Notes: a model not told the origin generated them from the letters alone. A stretch of DNA of 14,793 nt from Alphaproteobacteria bacterium (GCA_018895795.1 JAHINZ010000277.1:1-14793); one strand, 5' to 3'. Numbered from the stretch's first letter, positions 7,929 to 14,192 are shown. Program-made: numbers and translations.

Positions 7929-7960
7929 AAGGGCCAGGCGAAAGCCTGGCCCTTTTCGTT
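7929..7960 (+). terminator. Strong terminator after the TonB-dependent receptor
   Basis: An 11-bp perfect stem (AAGGGCCAGGC 7929-7939 with GCCTGGCCCTT 7944-7954) closes on a GAAA tetraloop and runs into TTTTCGTTT. It begins 22 nt after the receptor stop. It also lies 29-60 nt beyond the stop of the convergent GNAT gene and could serve that gene too, although the minus-strand tract after the stem is less T-rich. Confidence 0.9.
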
Positions 7961-7988
7961 TGCGGTCGCGCCGCCAACGCCGACCGCG

Positions 7989-8540
7989 TCAGCGCCCCAG
8001 CGCCTTGCCCATCCGGATCAGCGGCACCGCATAGCCGCCGGAGGTCATGGCCGTGAACGGCGCGATGTCCTGGTAACCGCAGGCGCGATACAGCGGCTCG
8101 CCCCCCAGGGTCGCGGCCAGTTCGCAGCGGGTGAAGCCCTCCGCCGCCGCCGCCGCTTCGCAAGCCCGCAGCACAAGACGGCCCACGCCTTTGCGCGTGT
8201 GGTCGGGGTGGGTGTACATCGCCCGCACCCGCGCCGCATCCGTGGCCGGATCCAGCAGGGCGGCATCGCGCCCAGCCGAATGATCGCCGCCAAACAGCGT
8301 GGCCCGCCGGCTCCAGCCGCCGCACCCTGCGATCTCGTCGCCATCCTCGACCACGAAATAGCTCCCGTCGGCGATCAGCTGGGTGTCCAGCCCCATGATC
8401 TCGAACGACGCCTTCACGCCCTCCGGCGGCAGAAACGGCGTCAGCAGCCGGCCGATCGCGGCGTTCATCAGGGTAGACAGCGCCGGCATGTCCTCGGGCC
8501 GCGCGAGCCGGAGACGAAGCGAAGAGGGTTCAGGGCTCAT
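7989..8540 (-). CDS. GNAT family N-acetyltransferase
   Basis: This 183-residue single-domain GNAT enzyme would transfer an acetyl group from acetyl-CoA to an amine of unknown identity. The N-terminal strand-helix LRLRLARPEDMPALSTLM is typical. Motif A spans about 104-126 (RVRAMYTHPDHTRKGVGRLVL), with the pyrophosphate-binding loop RKGVGR. Motif B follows with EPLYRACGYQDI (148-159). The insertion WSRRATLFGGDHSAGRDAALLDP before motif A is seen in a common but uncharacterised GNAT subgroup. The start has GAAGGAG 5 nt upstream. The gene is convergent with the receptor and divergent from the amine oxidase cassette, sharing the 8541-8846 region with it. Neighbourhood to an amine oxidase raises the possibility of an amine substrate, but this is weak inference. 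Confidence 0.88.
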   Translation of the reverse strand: MSPEPSSLRLRLARPEDMPALSTLMNAAIGRLLTPFLPPEGVKASFEIMGLDTQLIADGSYFVVEDGDEIAGCGGWSRRATLFGGDHSAGRDAALLDPATDAARVRAMYTHPDHTRKGVGRLVLRACEAAAAAEGFTRCELAATLGGEPLYRACGYQDIAPFTAMTSGGYAVPLIRMGKALGR

Positions 8541-8846
8541 ACCGACTCCTTCGGCGCCGAAAGCGCGATCACGGAAGACCGATTCCGCCGCGCCGCCGCG
8601 ATCTCTTCGCCCCGCCCATGGTTCGAACAGGCGGCGCCCACGGCGCCCAAGGGGGGAGCATCCAGAGGGGATCTGACATGTCAGATCACACCCTATCCGA
8701 AATCGGGTTGCGCCTTCGGCCTTGAAATTTCGTGATACTCAGGACCTCGGCGGAGACGCGTTCGACCGAGGCGACATGCGCGCGGCGCCAGCGGTGGCGC
8801 GGGCATTCAGAAAAGCGTCGGGGTCTTCTTAAAGCGGGCGAACTTC
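8541..8846. promoter_or_regulatory. Divergent intergenic region, GNAT / amine oxidase
   Basis: This 306-nt region has no credible gene. It must hold promoters for the GNAT gene (leftward) and the amine oxidase cassette (rightward). The clearest element is the perfect palindrome at 8670-8687. An A/T-rich patch at 8720-8740 (TTGAAATTTCGTGATACTC) may belong to the rightward promoter, but the boxes are not spaced convincingly. The amine oxidase start has only a weak ribosome site. Confidence 0.5.
8670..8687. promoter_or_regulatory. Perfect 18-bp palindrome, candidate operator
   Basis: GATCTGACATGTCAGATC is perfectly symmetrical with no spacer. It lies 129 nt upstream of the GNAT start and 159 nt upstream of the amine oxidase start. 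The symmetry and size suit a dimeric repressor or activator such as a GntR or TetR family protein. No regulator gene adjoins, so the binding protein is unknown. It is not followed by a T-run, which argues against a terminator. Confidence 0.5.
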
Positions 8847-10451
8847 ATGGACACGTATGCAGGCGCGACGACGGGCGGCGTTCTGACCCGGCGGCGGTTT
8901 TTCGAGGGCCTGGCGGCCGTCGGCGGCATTTCCCTGGCGCTTTCGGGCATGGACGCCCTGGGCTTTGGCATGGCCTCGGCCACCGAACTGCCGCCGGAAC
9001 TGACGGGCGGCGCCAAGGGCGCCAAGATCGTCATCCTCGGCGCGGGCCTGGCGGGCATGACCGCCGCCTATGAACTGAGCAAGGCCGGCTATCAGGTGCA
9101 GATCCTGGAAGCGCGGTCCTTCGCCGGCGGCCGCTGCCAGACGGCGCGCAAGGGCTTCCAGCACACCGACCTGATCGGCCACGAACAGACCTGCGACTTC
9201 GACGAAGGCCTCTATATCAACCACGGCCCCTGGCGGATCCCGTATCACCACCGCTCGACCCTGCACTACACCAAGCTGTTTGGCGTGCTGCTGGAAAGCT
9301 TCGTCAACGACAATGACGCGGCCTATGTCTATTTCGAGAAGGGCAAGGGCCCACTGGCCGGCAAGCCGGTTCGCAAGGGCGAAATCGCCGCCGACGCGCG
9401 CGGCTACGCCGCCGAACTGATCGCCAAGGCCGCCAGCAAGGGCGACCTGGACGCCGCCCTGTCGCCGGCCGATCGCGAGACCTTCATCGCCTACATGATC
9501 AATGAGGGCCGCCTGTCGCCCAAGGACCTGGCCTATACGGGCACGGAGGGACGCGGCTTTTCGGTGCATCCCGGCGCCGGGGTCGATCCGGGTCCCGGCA
9601 AGGAACTGCCGCCCTTCGCCTTCAAGGACGTCCTCGACAGCAAGGCCTGGCGCGTCCTGACCTCGGTCAGCGGCTATGAGCAGCAGCGCACCATGCTGCA
9701 GCCGATCGGCGGCATGGACCGGATCGCCGCGGGCTTCGAGAAGCATGTCGGCGCGATGATCCGCTACTCGACGGTGGTTCAGAAGATCAAGCAGAACGGC
9801 AAGGGCGTGAAGATCGCCTACAAGGACGCCTTCGGCGAGACCGGCGAGATCGAGGCCGACTACTGCCTCTGCACCATCCCGCTCAGCGTGCTCAAACAGA
9901 TCGATCTGGACGCCTCCAAGCCGTTCAAGGCGGCGATGGAGAAGGTCTCGTATGCGCCGGTCAACAAGATCGGCCTGCAGATGAAGACCCGGTTCTGGGA
10001 AGAGAAGCACCACATCTACGGCGGCCATATCTACAATGACATGCCCGGGATCGGCACGATCACCCTGCCCTCCACCGGCTGGCAAAGCGACAAGGGCGTG
10101 CTGCTGGGCTACTATGCGTTCGGCGGCGAGGCCGTGAAGGTCAGCATGAAGACCCCGGCCGAGCGCGCGGCCTTCGCTTTGGCCGGCGGCCAGAAGGTCT
10201 TCCCCGAATATACCGACAGCTTCGAGTCCGCCTTCTCGTTCTCGTGGCACCTGGCCGAGTACAATCTGGGCGGTTGGGCCGAGTGGAGCCAGGACGGTCG
10301 CAAGGACGCCTATCCGGTTCTGTGCGAACCCGACGGTCGCCTCTATCTCGCGGGCGAACACCTCAGCTATCTTGGCGGCTGGCAGGCGGGGGCGATCGAG
10401 TCCGCCTGGCAACAGATCGCCAAGATCCACGCCCGCGTGCAACAGGCCTGA
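8847..10451 (+). CDS. Tat-exported flavin-dependent amine oxidase/dehydrogenase
   Basis: This 534-residue protein belongs to the flavin monoamine oxidase superfamily, which oxidises an amine to an imine at FAD. The N-terminus carries a twin-arginine signal (TRRRFFEGLA, 14-23, then a hydrophobic stretch to about 45), so the folded FAD enzyme should reach the periplasm. The dinucleotide fold begins at about residue 60 with GAGLAG (65-70) and the ribose-binding Glu of LEAR (E88), followed by GGRCQT. QPIGGMDRIAAGF (285-297) is typical. K374 in PVNKIGLQ matches the conserved flavin-N5 lysine. The C-terminal FAD motif is AGEHLSYLGGWQAGAIESAW (502-521). A cytochrome c and an exported RidA follow. 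In Pseudomonas putida S16, NicA2 of this superfamily passes electrons to cytochrome CycN rather than to oxygen, so a dehydrogenase is likely here. The substrate is unknown. The ribosome site is weak. Confidence 0.9.
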   Translation: MDTYAGATTGGVLTRRRFFEGLAAVGGISLALSGMDALGFGMASATELPPELTGGAKGAKIVILGAGLAGMTAAYELSKAGYQVQILEARSFAGGRCQTARKGFQHTDLIGHEQTCDFDEGLYINHGPWRIPYHHRSTLHYTKLFGVLLESFVNDNDAAYVYFEKGKGPLAGKPVRKGEIAADARGYAAELIAKAASKGDLDAALSPADRETFIAYMINEGRLSPKDLAYTGTEGRGFSVHPGAGVDPGPGKELPPFAFKDVLDSKAWRVLTSVSGYEQQRTMLQPIGGMDRIAAGFEKHVGAMIRYSTVVQKIKQNGKGVKIAYKDAFGETGEIEADYCLCTIPLSVLKQIDLDASKPFKAAMEKVSYAPVNKIGLQMKTRFWEEKHHIYGGHIYNDMPGIGTITLPSTGWQSDKGVLLGYYAFGGEAVKVSMKTPAERAAFALAGGQKVFPEYTDSFESAFSFSWHLAEYNLGGWAEWSQDGRKDAYPVLCEPDGRLYLAGEHLSYLGGWQAGAIESAWQQIAKIHARVQQA

Positions 10452-10465
10452 GACCCGAGGACCCG

Positions 10466-10855
10466 ATGAGTTTTGCTTCCCGTTTCACCCTGATCTCCCT
10501 GATCGCCGCCGTGGCGGTCCCGGCCACGGCCTTGGCTGGCCCGCCGCCTCAGAGCCTGTTCATGGACAACTGCTCGGCCTGCCACCAGCCGACCGGCAAG
10601 GGGATCAAGGGCGCGTTCCCGGCCCTGGCCGGCTCGGCCCTGGTGCAGGGCGACCCCACGCTGCTGACCACCACGGTGCTCAATGGCCGCGCGGGCATGC
10701 CCGCGTTCAAGGACGACCTCAGCGACGCCGATCTGGCGGGAATCCTGACCTATGCCCGCTCGTCCTGGGGCAACAAGGGCGCGCCCGTGACCGCCGCTGA
10801 TATCGCCAAGATCCGCAAGGCCCCGCCCAAGGCCCGCGGCCTGCAAGCCCACTGA
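10466..10855 (+). CDS. Small periplasmic c-type cytochrome, probable electron acceptor
   Basis: This 129-residue class I cytochrome c starts 14 nt after the amine oxidase stop; GAGG lies 5-8 nt before the ATG. Residues 1-24 are a Sec signal peptide ending ALA|GPPP. The haem-binding CSACH (36-40) provides two thioether cysteines and the proximal His. M79 in GRAGMPAF is the likely distal ligand. LSDADLAGILTYARSSWGN (85-103) is the usual C-terminal helix, followed by a Lys/Pro-rich tail with KIRKAPPKARG. Exported unfolded, it would receive haem in the periplasm from the Ccm system. Its position between the oxidase and RidA points to it accepting electrons from the flavoenzyme and handing them to the respiratory chain. 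The role is inferred from context; the cytochrome assignment is firm. Confidence 0.92.
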   Translation: MSFASRFTLISLIAAVAVPATALAGPPPQSLFMDNCSACHQPTGKGIKGAFPALAGSALVQGDPTLLTTTVLNGRAGMPAFKDDLSDADLAGILTYARSSWGNKGAPVTAADIAKIRKAPPKARGLQAH

Positions 10856-10878
10856 TCGACCCCTTCAAGGAGAAGACC

Positions 10879-11370
10879 ATGACCCGTTTCGCAACCCTTG
10901 CCGCCGGCCTGGCTATCGCCGCCGGTCTCGCCGGCGCCGCCTCGGCCCAGGACATCGTCCGCGGCGGCGATCCCAAGTCGGCCATCGCCAGCGTGGTGAC
11001 CGTGCCCCCGGGATACGCGACGATCTATGTCAGCGGCATGACCCCGCCGGTGGTGGACAAGGCGGCGACCGGGGTGGCCATGTTCGGCGACACCAAGACC
11101 CAGACCCTGGGCGTGCTGACCCGCATCCAGGACGCGCTGAAGACGCAAGGCGCGACCATGGGCGATGTGGTGATGATGCGCGTGCTTCTGGTCGGCGATC
11201 CCGCCAAAGACGGCAAGATGGACTTCGCCGGCATGATGGAGGCCTACAAGACCTTCTTCGGCACCGCCGAGCAGCCCAACAAGCCTTCGCGGGTCACCAG
11301 CCAGGTGGCCTCGCTGGTGATGCCCGGCATGCTGGTCGAGATCGAGGTCCAGGCCGCCAAGAAGCCCTGA
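10879..11370 (+). CDS. Exported RidA (YjgF/YER057c) family protein, probable periplasmic imine deaminase
   Basis: This 163-residue protein is a RidA-fold domain behind a Sec signal peptide (1-23, cleavage ASA|QD). RidA proteins are trimers that hydrolyse reactive enamines and imines to carbonyl compounds and ammonia, and most act in the cytoplasm. The family end PSRVTSQVASLVMPGMLVEIE is present, with R138 aligning with catalytic Arg105 of E. coli RidA and E154 with Glu120, so activity is plausible. AMFGDTKTQTLGVLTRIQDALKTQGATMGDVVMM is the expected helix-strand region. The ATG has a strong AAGGAG (10867-10872) and lies 23 nt after the cytochrome stop. Together with a Tat-exported amine oxidase and an exported cytochrome, it would clear the imine formed by the oxidase in the periplasm. 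Family membership is firm; the partner role is inferred. Confidence 0.88.
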   Translation: MTRFATLAAGLAIAAGLAGAASAQDIVRGGDPKSAIASVVTVPPGYATIYVSGMTPPVVDKAATGVAMFGDTKTQTLGVLTRIQDALKTQGATMGDVVMMRVLLVGDPAKDGKMDFAGMMEAYKTFFGTAEQPNKPSRVTSQVASLVMPGMLVEIEVQAAKKP

Positions 11371-11405
11371 TCCAGGGTCCAAGCCGGCCCCTAGACAGTC
11401 ATCGC

Positions 11406-11440
11406 GGGAGACGGGTTCGCGCCCGTCTCCCTTGTTGTTT
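11406..11440 (+). terminator. Terminator of the amine oxidase cassette
   Basis: A perfect 10-bp stem GGGAGACGGG/CCCGTCTCCC (11406-11415 with 11422-11431) encloses a 6-nt TTCGCG loop and is followed by TTGTTGTTT. It begins 36 nt after the RidA stop and closes the three-gene unit. Confidence 0.85.
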
Positions 11441-11473
11441 CCGGCTATTCACTGCCGAGAGAATTAATTTTCA

Positions 11474-11487
11474 TGACAACGTTGTCA
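11474..11487. promoter_or_regulatory. 14-bp palindromic operator overlapping a -35 box
   Basis: TGACAACGTTGTCA is perfectly symmetrical with a central CG, the layout of LacI-family operators. Its right half contains the TTGTCA used as the -35 box of the promoter at 11482-11510, so bound protein would block that promoter. No regulator gene is present in the window. Confidence 0.5.
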
Positions 11488-11510
11488 AACCATCGAAGCT
11501 GGGCTATATG
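11482..11510 (+). promoter_or_regulatory. Near-consensus sigma-70 type promoter
   Basis: TTGTCA (11482-11487) and TATATG (11505-11510) are separated by exactly 17 nt, giving an expected start near 11517. It lies 42 nt after the previous terminator, in an AT-rich patch unlike the surrounding DNA. It faces a second terminator only about 30-66 nt after the start. Confidence 0.6.
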
Positions 11511-11516
11511 AGTTTT

Positions 11517-11583
11517 GCCCTTCCAGGGCGTTTCCTCCCAATGACTCGGCCGCCTTCTCCTCCTGGAAGGCGGCCGTTCTTTT
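11517..11583 (+). ncRNA. Candidate small RNA (about 67 nt) or purB leader attenuator
   Basis: A transcript from the promoter at 11482-11510 would begin with a small hairpin GCCCT-TCC-AGGGC (11517-11529). It continues with unpaired GTTTCCTCCCAATGA and ends in the strong terminator at 11547-11583. It has no ribosome site or open frame of note. Two CCUCC motifs, one in the single-stranded middle (11534-11538) and one as CCUCCU in the terminator loop (11559-11564), are complementary to Shine-Dalgarno sequences. Such exposed anti-SD motifs are known in several trans-acting small RNAs of Alphaproteobacteria. The alternative is a purB attenuator, since purB starts 62 nt after the T-run. I did not recognise a named RNA family. 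Confidence 0.45.
11547..11583 (+). terminator. Strong intrinsic terminator upstream of purB
   Basis: An 11-bp perfect stem CGGCCGCCTTC/GAAGGCGGCCG (11547-11557 with 11566-11576) with an 8-nt loop TCCTCCTG is followed by TTCTTTT. It has no protein gene of its own, since the RidA gene is already closed by the hairpin at 11406-11440. It therefore implies a separate short transcript or regulated read-through into purB. Confidence 0.8.
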
Positions 11584-11645
11584 GTCCGGCCCGCGCCGGC
11601 CAACAGGCTTGACTCGCGGGGCCGTCCGGCCGAAACGCCCGGTCC

Positions 11646-12956
11646 ATGATCAGCCGCTACGCCCGCCCCGAAGCCGCCGCCATCTGGTCCAGCCAGACCA
11701 AGTACAAGATCTGGTTCGAGATCGAGGCCCACGCCGCCGACGCCATGGCCGAGCTGGGGGTGATCCCCAAGCTGTCGGCCCAGACGATCTGGGAAAAGGG
11801 CCGCGACGCGGTCTGGGACAGCGACCGCATCGACGAGATCGAGCGCGTCACCAAGCACGACGTCATCGCCTTCCTGACCCACGTGTCGGAAATCGTCGGC
11901 CCCGAGGCCCGCTTCCTGCACCAGGGCATGACCAGCAGCGACGTGCTGGACACCTGTTTCGCCGTGCAGCTGTCGCGCTCCACCGACCTGCTGATCGACG
12001 GCGTCGACCTGCTGCTGGCGGCGCTGAAGCGCCGGGCGCTCGAGCACAAGATGACCGTCTGCGTCGGCCGCAGCCACGGCATCCACGCCGAACCGATCAC
12101 CTTCGGCCTCAAGCTCGCCGGCTACTACGCCGAGTTCCAGCGCGCCAAGGAGCGCCTGGCGATGGCCAAGTTCGAGATCGCCACCTGCGCGATCAGCGGC
12201 GCCGTCGGCACCTTCGCCAATGTCGATCCGCGCGTCGAAGAGCACGTGGCCAAGATGATGGGCCTGACCGTCGAACCGGTCTCGACCCAGGTCATCCCGC
12301 GCGACCGTCACGCCGCCTATTTCTGCGCCCTGGGCGTGGTCGCCTCGTCGATCGAGCGTCTGGCCACCGAGATCCGCCACCTGCAGCGCACCGAAGTGCT
12401 GGAGGCCGAAGAGCCGTTCGAGGTCGGCCAAAAGGGCTCGAGCGCGATGCCGCACAAGCGCAACCCGATCCTGACCGAGAACCTCACCGGTCTGGCCCGC
12501 TTAGTCCGCTCGGCCGTGACGCCGGCCCTGGAAAACGTCGCCCTCTGGCATGAGCGCGACATCAGCCACTCGTCGGTCGAGCGCGGCATCGGGCCGGACG
12601 CCACCGTCCACCTCGACTTCGCCCTGCGCCGCATGGCCAGCGTCATCGAACGCTTCAACATCTATCCCGGGAACATGGCCAAGAACCTCGACAAGCTGGG
12701 GGGCCTGGTGTTCTCGCAGCGGGTCATGCTGGCCCTGACCCAGGAGGGCGTCTCCAGAGAGGACGCCTATGCCGCCGTGCAGGGCAATTCGATGAAGGTG
12801 TGGCGCGGCGAGGGTCGGTTCATCGACTTCCTCAAGGCCGACCCCGTGGTCTCCAAGGCCCTGTCGGACACGGCGCTCGAGGCGCTGTTCGACTACGGCT
12901 ACCACACCAAGAATGTCGACGTGATCTTCAGGCGCGTGTTCGGCGAGCAGGGCTGA
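11646..12956 (+). CDS. purB: Adenylosuccinate lyase PurB
   Basis: PurB catalyses two steps of purine synthesis: cleavage of SAICAR to AICAR and of adenylosuccinate to AMP, releasing fumarate each time. It is a cytoplasmic homotetramer of the aspartase/fumarase superfamily. The 436 residues and the start MISRYARPEAAAIWSSQTKYKIW are typical of the family. TSSDVLDT near residue 97 and GRSHGIHAEPITFGLK near 140 carry catalytic residues. The superfamily signature GSSAMPHKRNP near residue 263 is perfect. The ATG at 11646 has no clear Shine-Dalgarno sequence (CGCCCGGTCC before it), but the conserved N-terminus fixes this start. A strong terminator ends 62 nt upstream. The next gene starts 2 nt after the stop, so purB, the oxygenase and the glycosylase gene are probably cotranscribed. 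Confidence 0.97.
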   Translation: MISRYARPEAAAIWSSQTKYKIWFEIEAHAADAMAELGVIPKLSAQTIWEKGRDAVWDSDRIDEIERVTKHDVIAFLTHVSEIVGPEARFLHQGMTSSDVLDTCFAVQLSRSTDLLIDGVDLLLAALKRRALEHKMTVCVGRSHGIHAEPITFGLKLAGYYAEFQRAKERLAMAKFEIATCAISGAVGTFANVDPRVEEHVAKMMGLTVEPVSTQVIPRDRHAAYFCALGVVASSIERLATEIRHLQRTEVLEAEEPFEVGQKGSSAMPHKRNPILTENLTGLARLVRSAVTPALENVALWHERDISHSSVERGIGPDATVHLDFALRRMASVIERFNIYPGNMAKNLDKLGGLVFSQRVMLALTQEGVSREDAYAAVQGNSMKVWRGEGRFIDFLKADPVVSKALSDTALEALFDYGYHTKNVDVIFRRVFGEQG

Positions 12957-12958
12957 CC

Positions 12959-13699
12959 ATGAGCGACGCGCCGGTCCTTCGCCTCAATCCGGCGCTGGAT
13001 CCGGCGGCCTTCGCGCCGGCCTATGCGCGCGACGGGATGGTTCGCATCCCCGACGTCTTCGAGCCGCAGGTCGTCGACCGCCTCGCCGGGATCCTGGAAC
13101 AGACGATCGACTGGGATGTGATCTGCTCCACCGAGACCGGCGGCGCGGACGTTCTGAGCCGCCCGCGCCGGGCCGAGCTGGGCCCCGACGCCGTGGCCGG
13201 TCGACTGCACGCCGCCACCCTGCGGGCCCGAACGGGGTTCGCCTATGTCTATCTGGGCTATCCGATGATCAACGCCTTCGTCGAAGGCCGCGACCCCGGC
13301 CATCCGATCCACGCCCTGACGGCCTTTCTCAACGGTCCGGAGATGATCGCTTTCGGCGCGGCGGTGACCGGCGAGACCTCGATCACCAAGGTCGACGCCC
13401 AGGCCACCCTCTATCGTCCCGCTGACTTCCTGACCCTGCATGATGACACGGGCGTCGGCGAGCGCCTGGCCGCCTATACCCTGGGCCTGACCCGTCACTG
13501 GCGGCCCGACTGGGGCGGCCAGCTGCTGTTCCATGACGAGGCCGGCGACGTCGAGCGCGGCTTCGCCCCGGCCTTCAATGTGCTGACCCTGTTCAAGGTG
13601 CCGCGCAAACACTCGGTGGCGCCGGTCGCGCCCTATGCCGGCGCGCCGCGCCTGACCGTCACCGGCTGGCTGCGGAACGACCCGCCCAATGGCGCCTGA
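12959..13699 (+). CDS. 2-oxoglutarate/Fe(II)-dependent oxygenase
   Basis: This 246-residue protein has the jelly-roll fold of the prolyl-hydroxylase-like 2OG-Fe(II) oxygenases, which couple oxidation of a substrate to decarboxylation of 2-oxoglutarate. The iron ligands are visible as H161 and D163 (TLHDDTG) and H218 (PRKHSVAPV), with R231 in APRLTVTGWLR expected to bind 2-oxoglutarate. LGLTRHWRPDWGGQLLFHD (176-193) is the typical strand-loop between them. The N-terminal half (VRIPDVFEPQVVDRLAGIL) is the family's lead-in helix. The start follows the purB stop by 2 nt with no strong ribosome site, suggesting coupled translation. The end overlaps the DNA glycosylase gene by 11 nt. The substrate could be a protein, amino acid or small molecule; nothing seen decides between them. 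Confidence 0.88.
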   Translation: MSDAPVLRLNPALDPAAFAPAYARDGMVRIPDVFEPQVVDRLAGILEQTIDWDVICSTETGGADVLSRPRRAELGPDAVAGRLHAATLRARTGFAYVYLGYPMINAFVEGRDPGHPIHALTAFLNGPEMIAFGAAVTGETSITKVDAQATLYRPADFLTLHDDTGVGERLAAYTLGLTRHWRPDWGGQLLFHDEAGDVERGFAPAFNVLTLFKVPRKHSVAPVAPYAGAPRLTVTGWLRNDPPNGA

Positions 13700-14192
13700 G
13701 CGCAAGCGCGGCTTCCCGCCGGTGGTTGATGACCACACGCGGGTCCTGATCCTGGGCAGCCTGCCCGGCGAGGCCTCCCTGGCCGCCGGCCAATACTACG
13801 GCAACCCTCGCAACGCCTTCTGGCGCTTGCTGGAGACCGTGCTGGATGAAGATCTGGTCGCCCTGCCCTACGACGATCGCCTGTCGACCCTGCGCGCCTG
13901 CGGCGTAGGCCTGTGGGACGTGGTCGCCGACGCCGAGCGCCGCGGCAGCCTGGACTCGGCGATCTTGGATCCCAAGGCCAATGACCTGCTCGCCCTGGTC
14001 CAGGGCCTGCCCGCCTTGCGCGCCGTCGGTTTCAACGGCGCGACCGCGGCGAAGCTGAGTTTGCGGCTTCTGGCGCCGGCGGGCGACCGGATCGCGATGG
14101 CGGCCCTCCCGTCTTCCAGCCCGGCCCATGCGGCGCGAAGCTTGGCGGAGAAGGCGGCGGCCTGGGGCGTTTTGCGACAATATCTCGCCTAG
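13689..14192 (+). CDS. DNA-deoxyinosine (hypoxanthine-DNA) glycosylase, UDG family 6
   Basis: This 167-residue enzyme would remove hypoxanthine, the base of deoxyinosine, from DNA and so start base-excision repair of deaminated adenine or misincorporated dITP. Motif 1 is LILGSLPGEASL (20-31) followed by QYYGNPRNAFW (35-45), with N39 corresponding to the asparagine known to be essential in family-6 enzymes. Motif 2 is LPSSSPAHA (140-148). GVGLWDVVADAERRGSLDSAI (72-92) is also characteristic. Length matches the family. The ATG lies within the end of the oxygenase gene (11-nt overlap), which points to translational coupling in the purB run. No terminator is visible in the 88 nt that follow. Confidence 0.9.
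   Translation: MAPERKRGFPPVVDDHTRVLILGSLPGEASLAAGQYYGNPRNAFWRLLETVLDEDLVALPYDDRLSTLRACGVGLWDVVADAERRGSLDSAILDPKANDLLALVQGLPALRAVGFNGATAAKLSLRLLAPAGDRIAMAALPSSSPAHAARSLAEKAAAWGVLRQYLA

Noticed and set aside
8708..8739. TTGCGC and GATACT as a promoter for the amine oxidase cassette
   Set aside because: The spacing is 20 nt and the boxes are poor; I could not defend it over chance.
8829..10442. 537-residue open frame antisense to the amine oxidase
   Set aside because: Its composition is that of a translated shadow and no ribosome site supports it. The opposite strand has a complete flavoprotein.
11484..11496. 13-nt match TGTCAAACCATCG also present at 227-239 (minus strand) at the start of the left receptor gene
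   Set aside because: A few 13-mer matches are expected by chance between the two strands of a 14.8-kb window, and one copy is inside coding sequence.
12800..12958. Upstream extension of the oxygenase reading frame into purB
   Set aside because: The extension is the +1 shadow of the purB C-terminus. The ATG at 12959, 2 nt after the purB stop, gives the expected family N-terminus.
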